64,000 nt of DNA from HGM04593 sp964458275 (GTDB taxonomy: Bacteria; Bacteroidota; Bacteroidia; Bacteroidales; Bacteroidaceae). The first letter of the stretch is position 1. The number at the start of each line of letters is the position of its first letter. The DNA lies in contig CAYWIE010000004.1 of assembly GCA_964458275.1 (NCBI GenBank), positions 9,372 to 73,371 of the forward strand, read 5' to 3'. The translations under genes were made by a program, and so were the position numbers. Positions 8,581-18,125 of the stretch are shown piece after piece. The notes under the pieces are model-generated. The model had not been told where the DNA came from and ran no database searches. It saw nothing but the letters and a program-made list of their open reading frames with translations.

Positions 8581-9627
8581 TTATGTGGTTTGCTTTTTTT
8601 CGTTGTTCTGCTTCAGGGTGGACAACATTCCGCATGCCGCGAAAATGTCTTCGCCGCGCGATGCTCTTATTGTGGTGAAGATTCCGTTCTTTGTGAGGTA
8701 ATCGCGCAGACGGGTCATTTCCGGCTCTGATACCCCTTCCAATGGGACGGACGGAATGGCATGGTAGCGTATCAGATTGACGCGGCAGTCGAGGCCTTCG
8801 AGCAGCTTCAGCAACTCGCGCCCATGATAGAGCGTCTCGTTTACTCCCTTGAATACGATGTATTCGAATGTGAGCCTTCTTTGATGGCTGAAGTCGTAGT
8901 TGCGTAACAGCTCAATGACCTCCTTAATGGAATAACCTCTCTCGGCAGGCATTAGTTCGCCGCGCTTTTCGGGAATGGGGTGGTGCAGGCTGATTGCAAT
9001 GTGGTAGTCTCCGGCTTCCAGCAGCGGTTTCAGCCCCTTGCGTATTCCTACCGTAGATACGGTTATGCGGTGAGGGCTCATAGCCGCTCCATAGTCTGCT
9101 GTGAGGATTCTGATGGCTTGCAACAGGTTGGAGAGATTGTCGCATGGCTCTCCCATGCCCATGAAGACAAGGTTCGTGAGTTTGTCGAACTCAGGCAATG
9201 CAAATATTTGATTGAGTATTTCGTTGGCGGTCAGGTTGGCAGTGTAGCTTTGTTTGCCTGTCATGCAGAAAAGGCAGTTCATCTTGCAGCCGACCTGCGA
9301 CGATATGCATAGTGTGGCTCTGTCGCCGTCGGGTATATAGACAGTCTCCACAAAGCGGTTGTCGCTTGTGGCATAAAGGTATTTTATGGTGCCGTCTGCC
9401 GAATGTGCCGCCTCTACGGGAGGCTTTATTCCTATTTCGTATGATGCTGCAAACTTTTCGCGGTTCTTTACCGAGAGGTTTGACATCTTGTCGATGGAAT
9501 CTACTCTCTTCTTGTATATCCAGTCTGCAATCTGTTTTGCTGTAAAACGCGGCATGCCCTCCGCAGCAACCGCATCTTGCAGCTGCTCCAAAGTCATTCC
9601 CAATAATTGTTTTTTTTCTTCGCTCAT
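8581..9627 (-). CDS. rlmN: 23S rRNA (adenine2503-C2)-methyltransferase
   Basis: 348 residues. This radical-SAM enzyme methylates A2503 of 23S rRNA, and A37 of some tRNAs in family members studied. The CxxxCxxC cluster motif is Cys114, Cys118, Cys121 (CKMNCLFC), and a C-terminal cysteine in FAACGM is in the place of the methyl-carrying cysteine. The ATG at 9627 (MSEEKKQLLG) fits the family; a longer frame upstream runs into the promoter and a repeat element. It is the first gene of a seven-gene leftward operon. Confidence 0.95.
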   Translation of the reverse strand: MSEEKKQLLGMTLEQLQDAVAAEGMPRFTAKQIADWIYKKRVDSIDKMSNLSVKNREKFAASYEIGIKPPVEAAHSADGTIKYLYATSDNRFVETVYIPDGDRATLCISSQVGCKMNCLFCMTGKQSYTANLTANEILNQIFALPEFDKLTNLVFMGMGEPCDNLSNLLQAIRILTADYGAAMSPHRITVSTVGIRKGLKPLLEAGDYHIAISLHHPIPEKRGELMPAERGYSIKEVIELLRNYDFSHQRRLTFEYIVFKGVNETLYHGRELLKLLEGLDCRVNLIRYHAIPSVPLEGVSEPEMTRLRDYLTKNGIFTTIRASRGEDIFAACGMLSTLKQNNEKKQTT

Positions 9628-9667
9628 CAAAAAAATGTTATTTAAGATTATAGCAGAAACTCTGTTT

Positions 9668-9676
9668 GCAAAGATA
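9668..9676 (-). promoter_or_regulatory. Promoter -7 box for the rlmN operon
   Basis: Minus-strand TATCTTTGC, matching the Bacteroidota sigma-ABfr -7 consensus TAnnTTTG, 41 bases before the rlmN start codon. A TTTTTGG stretch about 20 bases upstream lies within the adjacent repeat element and may serve as the -33 region. Confidence 0.6.
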
Positions 9677-9689
9677 CAATTACGTTCGG

Positions 9690-9770
9690 AAATACCAAAA
9701 ACGAACTCAAAGAAACCGAAATAAACTCGCGAATATAGAAACATTGTCGAGTAAAATTCAAACAGCTTCT
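9690..9770 (-). repeat. Copy of the AGAAGCTGTTT dispersed element (left arm)
   Basis: Read on the minus strand from 9770, this begins AGAAGCTGTTTGAATTTTAC, continues with TTTCTATATTCGCG and then with TTTATTTCGGTTTCTTTGAG. The same blocks occur in the same order from 33851 on the plus strand. It lies directly upstream of the rlmN promoter. No right arm is visible at the other end. Confidence 0.75.
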
Positions 9771-9948
9771 TAGTGTTGACGGGTGTTGGTGTAAGAGGCA
9801 TAGTCAATGGTAATGTCGTAAATAGTGAAGGCTGTGGCAAAAAAAGACTGCTTCTTATAAATTATACACTACTGTTCCTTTTCTCGAAATATTAGTTGGG
9901 CATTTGGAAATTTTAAGGTTCCTGTCGTTATAAAAAACATGTAAAACA

Positions 9949-9981
9949 TTGCTTAATATAAAAAAAAACACGTATCTTTGC
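9949..9981 (+). promoter_or_regulatory. Promoter of the coiled-coil lipoprotein gene
   Basis: -33 TTGC at 9949-9952, a 20-base A-rich spacer, and -7 TATCTTTGC at 9973-9981. This is a close match to the Bacteroidota consensus. The predicted 5' leader is about 80 bases. Confidence 0.75.
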
Positions 9982-10068
9982 ACCCTGAATTTTGTTAGAG
10001 TAAGATATAAGTTGGAGTAAGATATAAGATAGAAGTATAATTTAAATTTTTAACTAAAAGTGTTATTT

Positions 10069-12990
10069 ATGAGAAAACAAATTGTAAACTTACTCACTGT
10101 TGCAATGCTTGCACTTACAGTGGGAACAATCTTCTCTTCTTGTAAGGACTATGATGATGAAATCTATGCAGATTTGAAAGGTCAGATAGTTGATATGAAT
10201 TCAACTTTGAGTGACCTCATCAATGCACAAGGTGAGGATTTAATTGAGTTGAGAGATTCGTTGAACAAAGCAAAAGAACGCTGTGATGACAGATTGAATA
10301 AGGTAAATACTTCATTGAAGAATAAACAGGATTCAATCGTTGCGCTTGATAATAGAATTAAGGCGCTGGAAGCAGACACAGCTAATTATGCAACTAAAGT
10401 TGAGCTTGAAAAAGCAAAGAATGCATTAAATGATAGTATTGATGCTCTTGAGACCGAACTTAAAGGTATGATTGCAGACTTGGCAACCAAAAGCGAATTA
10501 AACGCAGCTATAGAGTCTGTAAACGAAAAGATTCAAACTAACTTGGATTCTATAAATAGTTTTTATGGTCAGATTACTACTATAAACAATAATTATACAA
10601 CCATAAAAAATACAGTTTCTACGCTTGAAGGCAGGGTTGGTACTTTGGAATCTAATATGATCTTGAAGTCTGATTTTCTCAATGTTCAGACAACTGCAAA
10701 CAATGCAAAAGCAAAGGCTGATGCAAATAAAGTGTCAATTGACAGTTTGGGTGATTTGATTGATAAAATCAAGTCATGTGCTTGTATAGACTTGACAGAC
10801 CGTTTGACTAATATAGATACGAAACTTAAAAACGATTCTATAAGATTGAATGGTATAGATGAGGATATTGCAGAAGTTAATGAAAGAATAGATAACTTGA
10901 AGATGGATTCCGTTATTAATGCGGAAATTACTAAGATTGCAGGTGTTACTGAAGAAGGCGCTACTGTTCCTACTATTAAAGATTTGAATGATGCATATCA
11001 AAAAGCCGATCAAGTAGCGACCGATAGTATTGATGCTTTAAGAGAAAAATTGAATGAGCTAACTGAAAGACTCGACTCTACTATTAATAGTTTGAAAGAT
11101 GAGATTGCAGATGTTAAGGATGCGCTTAACAAGCGTATCTCAAGCGTAGTGCTTCAGGGTGCATACAGCCCCGTTGTAGGTTACTTCGCATTGCCTACCG
11201 GTGTGAAGTCAAACATTCTCGCTGCATACTATGGCATGCCCATGTTTGACGTTAACTTCCCCACTGCGTCAACAATCCGCTATGTAGACGCAACTGTGGT
11301 ATTCGACGAGAGAACAATGGAACTTCTCGGATTTGACGAGAACGACGGAAGCTTCTCCGCAGGCGTTTCATATCCCGCAAACCAGCCTCTTGTAGCTGAT
11401 ACAGCAAATGCAGGTAAACTCTATATGACAATCAACCCCAACGATGTAGACCTCAGCGGAACAACATTCAAATTGGTCAACAGTCTTGGCGAAGAGTCTT
11501 CCGCAGTGTTGGGCGAGGCTAAAAAATCTTCTGATAAGCTTACATTCGGCTATACACGTGCCGGTGCAGACAACGGTTTCTATGAGATTACAGCAAATAT
11601 TGCTTCAGACAAAGCTCAGGATGCCACAGTCAGAATCAACAAGAACGATATCAAAGATATTGTAAACGAATTCAAGAACTTCTCTAATGGTATAAATATC
11701 AACGATGTTGCTACAAAATTGTATTCTGTAATCAATGACATTGCCGATGCAAATGCAATCGAGGCTACATGGACCGATTCACTTGGAGAGCACAGTGTAT
11801 ATTCAGATTACGGCATTGCAGCAGTCTCTGTAGAGCCCCTTTCATACAACTTTATGAAAGATGTAAACATGACATCTTTCCCCGGTCTCAACAGAGTAAG
11901 CAACTTGGTTAATAATATCATAGATAAGGTGAATATCTCAATCCCCGACTTCGGAATCGGAGAAATCAAAGTTCCTGAGATCTCTAAAATCGAGATTAAA
12001 GACCTTTCACCCGAATTGTTGGCTAAGTTCAACATAACAATCACCAAGACTGTAGAATACGAGCTCGACTTGGATGTACCCGTTGATGATGTAATCGTGA
12101 AAGGTCAGAACATCAATGTTCCCGGTACAGTAGTTGTTGTTCCTGCTCAGAAAATTACTGTACCTTCAAGAGAAATAGATGTAGTATTCTCTGACGGAAC
12201 AACCGGCAAAACAACAATCCCCGCTCAGCAGGTAAATGTTCCTGAGCAGGAGGTAACAGTTGACGGCAAAACAGTATGGGTTGAGGGTCAGACAATCAAG
12301 ATTCCTAACGTGAAATATAAAGATACTCTTTACATTCCTGTTGAGGTTTCATACGATATGCGCGACGCAGTAGAGGACTTGTACGGTGAAATGACCGGTT
12401 CAATCGAGGATGTTAACAAAATGCTCGGCGAACTTGAGGAGTTTATGGACGACATCAACAATATCTTGAGCGACCTTAAGAAAATCGAGGATATCGAAAC
12501 ATCTATCGTTGACGCAAAAGATAAAATCAAGAGCGAACTCAACAAGTATATCGACAAGCTTAACAACAAACTTTGCAATCTTGTAAATTCAATCAATGGC
12601 AAGATGCAGCCTACAATGCTTGTTAAGACAACCGATGGCTTCAGCATGTTGAGCACAATCAAGGCTAAACCTTCTGTATTCAATGCTGAAGACGCAATAC
12701 TTGTTCCCACAAGTTTCAATGCTGAGATTCTCGCACCCGCGTTCAAGAAGTACATTGCAGTAAGCAACGTTATCAACGCGGAAACAGGTGCAAATGCATA
12801 CGATGGCGATGCAACTTGTGTAAGCGCTCTTAAGGCTGCTAACAGCGGTGATCTGAACAAAGTGCTTGAAGGCTCTACAAGAGAAGTGTCATTCAATGGT
12901 CAGGCAGGATACATCTATGAGATTGTATATTCAGCTGTTGACTATGATGGATTTATCTCAAACTCTAAGTATTACGTAAAAATTCAGTAA
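10069..12990 (+). CDS. Long coiled-coil surface lipoprotein
   Basis: 973 residues. The ATG at 10069 gives a lipoprotein signal with lipobox IFSSC and lipidated Cys25. Residues about 30-355 are heptad-like, rich in Asp, Asn, Leu, Lys and Ile (repeated LxxxIxxL patterns), and predict a long coiled coil. After residue about 355 the protein becomes beta-rich, with a repetitive stretch near residues 670-760 of short units such as NVPGTVVVVPAQKITVPSRE. Base composition changes at the same boundary: the coiled-coil part is much richer in A/T at third positions. It resembles Bacteroidales lipoproteins annotated as DUF4988- or PL29-N-terminal-like, but I cannot assign a function. Surface attachment is inferred. 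An OmpA-like protein is encoded directly downstream. Confidence 0.75.
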   Translation: MRKQIVNLLTVAMLALTVGTIFSSCKDYDDEIYADLKGQIVDMNSTLSDLINAQGEDLIELRDSLNKAKERCDDRLNKVNTSLKNKQDSIVALDNRIKALEADTANYATKVELEKAKNALNDSIDALETELKGMIADLATKSELNAAIESVNEKIQTNLDSINSFYGQITTINNNYTTIKNTVSTLEGRVGTLESNMILKSDFLNVQTTANNAKAKADANKVSIDSLGDLIDKIKSCACIDLTDRLTNIDTKLKNDSIRLNGIDEDIAEVNERIDNLKMDSVINAEITKIAGVTEEGATVPTIKDLNDAYQKADQVATDSIDALREKLNELTERLDSTINSLKDEIADVKDALNKRISSVVLQGAYSPVVGYFALPTGVKSNILAAYYGMPMFDVNFPTASTIRYVDATVVFDERTMELLGFDENDGSFSAGVSYPANQPLVADTANAGKLYMTINPNDVDLSGTTFKLVNSLGEESSAVLGEAKKSSDKLTFGYTRAGADNGFYEITANIASDKAQDATVRINKNDIKDIVNEFKNFSNGININDVATKLYSVINDIADANAIEATWTDSLGEHSVYSDYGIAAVSVEPLSYNFMKDVNMTSFPGLNRVSNLVNNIIDKVNISIPDFGIGEIKVPEISKIEIKDLSPELLAKFNITITKTVEYELDLDVPVDDVIVKGQNINVPGTVVVVPAQKITVPSREIDVVFSDGTTGKTTIPAQQVNVPEQEVTVDGKTVWVEGQTIKIPNVKYKDTLYIPVEVSYDMRDAVEDLYGEMTGSIEDVNKMLGELEEFMDDINNILSDLKKIEDIETSIVDAKDKIKSELNKYIDKLNNKLCNLVNSINGKMQPTMLVKTTDGFSMLSTIKAKPSVFNAEDAILVPTSFNAEILAPAFKKYIAVSNVINAETGANAYDGDATCVSALKAANSGDLNKVLEGSTREVSFNGQAGYIYEIVYSAVDYDGFISNSKYYVKIQ

Positions 12991-13018
12991 TCAGAGTATA
13001 CGAAAAGTGTATTTCATT

Positions 13019-13053
13019 GAAAAGGTGGAATAGAACCACTGTTTCACCTTTTC
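13019..13053 (+). terminator. Hairpin between the lipoprotein and OmpA-like genes
   Basis: Arms 13019-13030 and 13042-13053 pair at 11 of 12 positions. The T-tail is poor, so this may be a partial terminator or an mRNA-processing hairpin inside one operon; I see no clear promoter between it and the OmpA-like gene. Confidence 0.5.
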
Positions 13054-13077
13054 ATAAATCTATAAAAACAAAAATTT

Positions 13078-14196
13078 ATGAGACTGAAGAAATTTATATT
13101 GTCTTGTCTTGCTGTGGTTGCTGCTTTTTCAGTAAATGCACAGGAGGTTGAGAAGACTGAAAACGTTTTTAAACCTCATTGGTATCTTCAGGGACAGATC
13201 GGTGCTCAGTATACACTTGGCGAGATCTCCTTTGGCGATTTGATATCTCCCAATGCTCAGTTAGGTGTAGGTTACAACTTCAATAAGGTTCTTGGTGCCC
13301 GTTTCAGCGTAAACGCTTGGCAGAGCAAGGCCGGATGGGAAACAGAAGGAAACAACTATGAGTGGAAGTGGAAGTATGTAGCTCCCGCTATAGATGTTAC
13401 AGCCAATCTTTCTAATCTTATCTGCGGATACAACCCCAACCGTTTCCTTAACATCGGTGTATTTGCCGGAATCGGAGCAAACATCGCATTTGACAACGAT
13501 GAGGCAGGCGAGGTTAACACAGCCCTTAAATCTTTGCACAAATACAGCGACGATTTCCAGCCCCTCTCTTACTTATGGGATGGAACAAAAGTACGTGTAT
13601 TGGGTCGTGCTGGTATTACAGCGGATTGTCGTGTGAGCGATGTAGTAAGCGTTGGCCTTGAGCTTCAGGCTACAACAATCAACGACCACTACAATTCTAA
13701 GCGTGCAAAGAATGCCGACTGGTATTTCAACGCGCTTCTCGGTGTAAAAATCAACTTAGGCAAGACACACACAACACGCGTTGTTCCTGTAGCAGTTCCT
13801 GTCAAGGAGGTTGAACGTGTCGTAGAAAAGGTTGTGTACAAAGAGTGTACACCTGATACAGTGGTTATCGTAGAACCTCTCCGTCGTGATGTGTTCTTTA
13901 CAATCAGCTGCACAAAGATTGTTCCCGCAGAGATGACTAAGGTAAAAGATATTGCAGACTACCTCAATAAGTATCCTAAAGCAACTGTTTCTATTACAGG
14001 TTATGCCGATAAGGGTACAGGTAATGCAAAAATAAATGCTTCTCTTGGTGAGAGACGTGCTCAGGCGGTTGTAGATGCTTTGGTAAACAAGTATGGAATC
14101 TCATCTTCTCGTATCAAGGCAGACAGCAAAGGCGATACAGAGCAGCCTTTTAAAGAAAACGTTCTTAACCGAGTAAGTATTTGTATTGCTGAATAA
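13078..14196 (+). CDS. OmpA-family outer-membrane protein
   Basis: 372 residues. The signal peptide is cleaved probably after Ala21, leaving Gln22 as the first mature residue. Residues about 25-240 form an outer-membrane beta-barrel with alternating aromatic strands; a short Val/Glu-rich linker follows. Residues about 265-370 form an OmpA C-terminal peptidoglycan-binding domain (ITGYADKGTGNAKINASLGE, then a RAQAVVDAL helix). The likely role is to tie the outer membrane to peptidoglycan. Position after a coiled-coil lipoprotein suggests a joint role at the cell surface. A strong hairpin follows the stop codon. Confidence 0.88.
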   Translation: MRLKKFILSCLAVVAAFSVNAQEVEKTENVFKPHWYLQGQIGAQYTLGEISFGDLISPNAQLGVGYNFNKVLGARFSVNAWQSKAGWETEGNNYEWKWKYVAPAIDVTANLSNLICGYNPNRFLNIGVFAGIGANIAFDNDEAGEVNTALKSLHKYSDDFQPLSYLWDGTKVRVLGRAGITADCRVSDVVSVGLELQATTINDHYNSKRAKNADWYFNALLGVKINLGKTHTTRVVPVAVPVKEVERVVEKVVYKECTPDTVVIVEPLRRDVFFTISCTKIVPAEMTKVKDIADYLNKYPKATVSITGYADKGTGNAKINASLGERRAQAVVDALVNKYGISSSRIKADSKGDTEQPFKENVLNRVSICIAE

Positions 14197-14226
14197 TTCA
14201 AATTCAACATCTAATCCAATAAACGT

Positions 14227-14267
14227 CCATGAATCACCTTCAAGGTGATTCATGGTCTTGTTTTCTT
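14227..14267 (+). terminator. Terminator after the OmpA-like gene
   Basis: Perfect 14-bp arms (14227-14240 and 14242-14255) followed by a T-rich tail, TCTTGTTTTCTT. It ends only a few bases before the next start codon at 14271, which leaves no room for a separate promoter after it. Confidence 0.8.
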
Positions 14268-14270
14268 ATT

Positions 14271-15377
14271 ATGAAAAATATTCTTTCGTTAATATTAGTT
14301 CTTGTAATATCTTCTTCTCTTTCGGCGCAACTTTCGGGTGACGGGTATTACAGAATCCGCAATGTAGGTTCTACGCGCTATCTCACTGTAAAAGACAATA
14401 AAGGCAGTATTGACATCAGTTCAACTTCAGCCGATCTCGGTGCTGTAGAGTTGTATAAAAAGTTTACATCGGTTGTCTCAGACCCGGGTTCTGTCCTATA
14501 CGTAGATAATGCCTCTGCTTCAAACTATAAGTTCATTACTCAAGGAACAGATACTTACAAGATTATTGGCTATTATCTTAAATTGAAGAAAAATGCAGAT
14601 GGCTCATATAAAGCGTATCAGGAGAAATCCATGATGGTGATGTATCTTTGCGATGCAGAGAAAGGTACGTTCAATAAAGGTGCGCTCGGCACAAATGACA
14701 AGGGTACCAATTATCGCGACTGGAATTTCTTGCCGATGGATGTGAACGGGGACAACTATTTCGGCCTTACACCTGAGGTAACAGCCGGTTCCGGATATTA
14801 TGCTTCATTCTATGCCTCTTTCCCCTTTACTGCCGTATCAGAGGGAATGACAGTCTATTATATCTGCAAGGTGGATGGCGACAAGGCGGTTTATAAAGAG
14901 CTTAATGGTAATGTTGTTCCCGGTGCAATGCCGGTATTTGTCAAGTGTTCATCTCCCGAAGCTACAGACAACAGATTGGATATTGTTGCCAACAGTGCTT
15001 CGATACCTGCCGACAACAAGCTTGGAGGTGTCTATTTCTGCAATACGACAAACGCACACAAGAACCTCACCCCTTACAACGCTGAAACAATGCGCGTATT
15101 GGGCGTAACATCAACAGGTGAAATAGGCTATATAAAGTCGAGTGTCGCAAATCTTCCTGCAAACAGGTCTTATTTGAAAGTTCCCGCAGGTTCTCCCGAC
15201 GAGCTTACCCTTATATCTTACGATGAGTACATTACTGCGATAGGAGAGATAGAGAGTGAGACCGATTATTCGGCTGTATACAATCTGAAAGGTATAAAAG
15301 TTGCCTCTTCTGAGGAGGAATTCAATTCTCTCCCCGCCGGCGTATATATTGTAAACGGTGCAAAGATTAAGAAATAA
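14271..15377 (+). CDS. Secreted protein of unknown function
   Basis: 368 residues. The ATG at 14271 gives a signal peptide cleaved after Ala19, exposing Gln20. The N-terminal part (YYRIRNVGSTRYLTV) resembles ricin-like or lectin-like repeats of Bacteroidales secreted proteins. The C-terminus (YNLKGIKVASS... GVYIVNGAKIKK) resembles the short terminal segment with a G-x-Y-I-V-N-G core seen on many surface proteins of the order. The hairpin terminator in front lies inside its leader, so expression probably depends on read-through from the OmpA-like gene or on a promoter upstream of the hairpin. No enzymatic motif was recognised. Confidence 0.7.
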   Translation: MKNILSLILVLVISSSLSAQLSGDGYYRIRNVGSTRYLTVKDNKGSIDISSTSADLGAVELYKKFTSVVSDPGSVLYVDNASASNYKFITQGTDTYKIIGYYLKLKKNADGSYKAYQEKSMMVMYLCDAEKGTFNKGALGTNDKGTNYRDWNFLPMDVNGDNYFGLTPEVTAGSGYYASFYASFPFTAVSEGMTVYYICKVDGDKAVYKELNGNVVPGAMPVFVKCSSPEATDNRLDIVANSASIPADNKLGGVYFCNTTNAHKNLTPYNAETMRVLGVTSTGEIGYIKSSVANLPANRSYLKVPAGSPDELTLISYDEYITAIGEIESETDYSAVYNLKGIKVASSEEEFNSLPAGVYIVNGAKIKK

Positions 15378-15398
15378 TAATTTATCGGACGGTAATAA

Positions 15399-15447
15399 TA
15401 TAAACAAGAGAAAGCGCAAAAGCAATTTGCGCTTTCTCTTGTTTATA
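15399..15447. terminator. Strong bidirectional terminator
   Basis: Perfect 22-bp arms (15399-15420 and 15426-15447) with a 5-nt loop, between two converging genes. It can serve both the secreted-protein gene and the oxalate operon. Confidence 0.9.
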
Positions 15448-15458
15448 CATGGAGACAA

Positions 15459-16409
15459 TCATGCCACCATTCGTGCAATCCATATCCACAGCGGCGCTGC
15501 CACAATGAATGCGAAGATGCTGAATGTAAGCGAAGATGTTCCGGTGCGGACGTAAAGTTGATAACGGCTTCCGATGATAATTCCTGAAAATGCAGGAGGC
15601 AAGGCGCCTGCAAGCACCATCATCTGCAAGTTGTCGGAATTCATGCCGAATATAAGTCCCACGATGAGCAATGCAGCCGGCATAATGAGCAGTTTAACAA
15701 CAGCATTGTATGCAACCTCCTTGTCCATCTGGAACTTCATGCCCGACAAGGTAAGTCCTGCTGCAAATACGGCGACTCCGGCATTGGCCTTAGCGATAAG
15801 TTCGAAGTTGGGGTCGAGTATCGCAGGGAATCTGATGTCGAGCAACACAAGAACCACAGCCAGAATAGGCGCCCAGCAAACGGGCTGTGAAAGTGCGCTG
15901 AGTACCGGGTTGCTCTTTTTGCCTCCTTCCTGCTCGTTGCCCTTGCCACCTCCGGCATTCATCAGTGCAAGACCTATCGGAATGTTTATCGCATTCACAA
16001 CAATGGAGATTATTGCAACGACAAGTCCCGTACTTGCTGTGGCGCCGTATATAGGCTCCAGCACAGCGAATCCTAAAAAACCGATGGTCGGAGAGCCTGA
16101 GATGAGAGCACAGACGGCAGCCTCGCTTTTCGTATGTTTAAAGAACTTGTAGCACGAAAAATAGGACCACAGAAATACTCCGGTTATAATGATGAAACTG
16201 ATGATCGTCAGCTTTATGTCGTCGAACAGCATGGTCCTGTCTGCCTTGACAATAGAGACGAACAGTGCAGCCGGAAGCGCGTAGTTGAGCACCAATTTGT
16301 TGAGAATCTGCGCATCCTCGTACTTGAAAGCCTTGCTCTTTCCCGATGCGAAGCCCAAGAACATTATGACGAATATGGGCAAAATATCTTTAATAAGTAT
16401 ATCAAGCAT
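15459..16409 (-). CDS. AEC-family transporter (YfdV-like)
   Basis: 316 residues, about ten hydrophobic helices in two halves separated by a Gly/Lys-rich cytoplasmic loop near residues 150-170, as in the auxin-efflux-carrier family. The start codon overlaps the oxc stop codon by eight bases, so it belongs to the frc-oxc operon. In E. coli the homologous frc-oxc cluster also carries an AEC transporter, YfdV. A role in oxalate or formate transport is inferred from this context; the family itself carries varied organic anions. Confidence 0.82.
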   Translation of the reverse strand: MLDILIKDILPIFVIMFLGFASGKSKAFKYEDAQILNKLVLNYALPAALFVSIVKADRTMLFDDIKLTIISFIIITGVFLWSYFSCYKFFKHTKSEAAVCALISGSPTIGFLGFAVLEPIYGATASTGLVVAIISIVVNAINIPIGLALMNAGGGKGNEQEGGKKSNPVLSALSQPVCWAPILAVVLVLLDIRFPAILDPNFELIAKANAGVAVFAAGLTLSGMKFQMDKEVAYNAVVKLLIMPAALLIVGLIFGMNSDNLQMMVLAGALPPAFSGIIIGSRYQLYVRTGTSSLTFSIFAFIVAAPLWIWIARMVA

Positions 16410-18114
16410 GGTTGTTGCTGTTAATGGTTGATTTTGGATTAAGATTGCCTATGTGTCCGCTCTCCGCTCCCACTGCGGGGTCAATCACGCAGTTGACAAG
16501 TGTTGGCTTTCCCGACTCGATGCCCGTGCCGACTGCCTTGCGCAATTCGTCGGGGGTGGCAGCGTTGAAGGAGACTCCTTCAAATGCTTCAATCATCTTG
16601 TCGTAGCGCGCACCTATCGTAAGTGTGGTGGGAGAAGGGTCGCTGCCGCCGCTGAGGTTCTTGTCTGTTCCGCGATATATGCCGTTGTTGTTGAAGACAA
16701 CAACCGTTACGGGCAGCTTGTAGCGGCAGATGGTCTCAATCTCCATGCCGCTGAACCCGAAAGCACTGTCTCCCTCTATGGCAACCACAGGGCGTTTGCC
16801 GGTTACGGCTGCGGCGATGCTGTATCCCATGCCCACGCCCATGACACCCCACGTGCCGCAGTCGAGACGGCGACGAGGATGGTACATGTTTATAACGTTG
16901 CGGGCATCGTCGAGAGTATTGGCACCTTCGTTTACAACGTAGATGTCCTTGTGATTGTCAAGAACGTCGCTGATAGCCTTCAGAGCATTGAAGTAGTTCA
17001 TGGGCACACTGTCGCTGTTGAGCTTGGCTGCCATCTTCGCACTATTGCTCTTTTTGATTCCATCTATGCTGTCGAGCCACTCCTTGCAAGGCTGCATGGG
17101 TTGCGCTTTCAGCTTTTCGAGCATAAGAGAGAGCGATGAGCCTATGTCTCCGACAACCGGTGCTGCGATGGGGCGGTTGCTGTCAATCTCGGTGGCTTCA
17201 ATGTCCAGCTGGATGAACTTTGCATCGGGGTTCCATTTCTTGCCCTTGCCATGAGTGAGCAGCCAGTTGAGACGGGCGCCAATGAGCATGACAACGTCCG
17301 CATTGCCAAGTACATATCCACGCGCCGATGCTGCGCACAGCTTGTGGTCGTCTGGCAGAAGACCTTTTGCCATAGACATTGGCAGGTAAGGTATTCCGCT
17401 CTTTTCCACAAAGTTCCTTACCTGTTCGTCGGCTTGTGAATAGGCGGCACCCTTGCCTATGATTATCAGTGGCTTTTTAGCCTGCGAAAGTATTCTCATG
17501 GCACGTTCGACTGCTGTTGCCGCAGGTATCTGCGCTGGTGCAGGCTCAACCGGGGTGAACAGCGTCTTTTGTGCAACCTCGGCATCCATGGTTGCCGACA
17601 ACATGGCTGTCGTAATGTCAAGATAGACACCTCCGGACCGTCCCGAAACAGCTGTTCGTATGGCGCGAGCAACGCCGACGGCTATATCTTCGGGGCGGTT
17701 TATGCGAAATGCAGCCTTTGCGAAAGGCTTTGCTATGTTCATCTGGTCGAGCCCCTCATAATCGCCCTGTGCAAGGTCTATTATGTTGCGGTCGCTCGAA
17801 CCGCTGATCTGTATCATGGGAAAACCGTTGACTGTGGCACAGGCAAGAGCGGTCAGTCCGTTCAGGAATCCCGGAGCCGATACGGTGAGGCAGATGCCCG
17901 GCTTCTTTGTGATAAATCCGCTTATTGCGGCCGCGTTGCCAGCCGACTGTTCGTGCCGGAAGCCAATGTAACGTATTCCCACCTCCTGCGCACGCCGCGC
18001 AAGGTCGGTAACAGGGATACCCACTACTCCGAAAATGGTCTCCACACCATTCATCTTCAAGGCATCAACCATCAGGTGCATGCCGTCTGTCAGTCTAATA
18101 TCTTCGGTAGCCAT
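16402..18114 (-). CDS. oxc: Oxalyl-CoA decarboxylase
   Basis: 570 residues. This thiamine-diphosphate enzyme converts oxalyl-CoA to formyl-CoA and CO2. Long stretches match what I recall of E. coli and Oxalobacter Oxc, such as GVVGIPVTDLARRAQ, YIGFRHEQSAGNAA and CGTWGVMGVGMGY; the ThDP motif is GDSAFGF...NNNG. The ATG at 18114 (MATEDIRLTDGMH) was chosen because it aligns with the family start and lies 11 bases after the frc stop; an upstream in-frame ATG (18135) overlaps frc. Together with Frc it forms the anaerobic oxalate-degradation cycle. Confidence 0.95.
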   Translation of the reverse strand: MATEDIRLTDGMHLMVDALKMNGVETIFGVVGIPVTDLARRAQEVGIRYIGFRHEQSAGNAAAISGFITKKPGICLTVSAPGFLNGLTALACATVNGFPMIQISGSSDRNIIDLAQGDYEGLDQMNIAKPFAKAAFRINRPEDIAVGVARAIRTAVSGRSGGVYLDITTAMLSATMDAEVAQKTLFTPVEPAPAQIPAATAVERAMRILSQAKKPLIIIGKGAAYSQADEQVRNFVEKSGIPYLPMSMAKGLLPDDHKLCAASARGYVLGNADVVMLIGARLNWLLTHGKGKKWNPDAKFIQLDIEATEIDSNRPIAAPVVGDIGSSLSLMLEKLKAQPMQPCKEWLDSIDGIKKSNSAKMAAKLNSDSVPMNYFNALKAISDVLDNHKDIYVVNEGANTLDDARNVINMYHPRRRLDCGTWGVMGVGMGYSIAAAVTGKRPVVAIEGDSAFGFSGMEIETICRYKLPVTVVVFNNNGIYRGTDKNLSGGSDPSPTTLTIGARYDKMIEAFEGVSFNAATPDELRKAVGTGIESGKPTLVNCVIDPAVGAESGHIGNLNPKSTINSNNHA

Positions 18115-18125
18115 AGCCGGTGGAA

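Noticed and set aside
16453..17139. Open frame of 228 codons opposite oxc
   Set aside because: Shadow of the oxalyl-CoA decarboxylase gene; no start context or recognisable domain.
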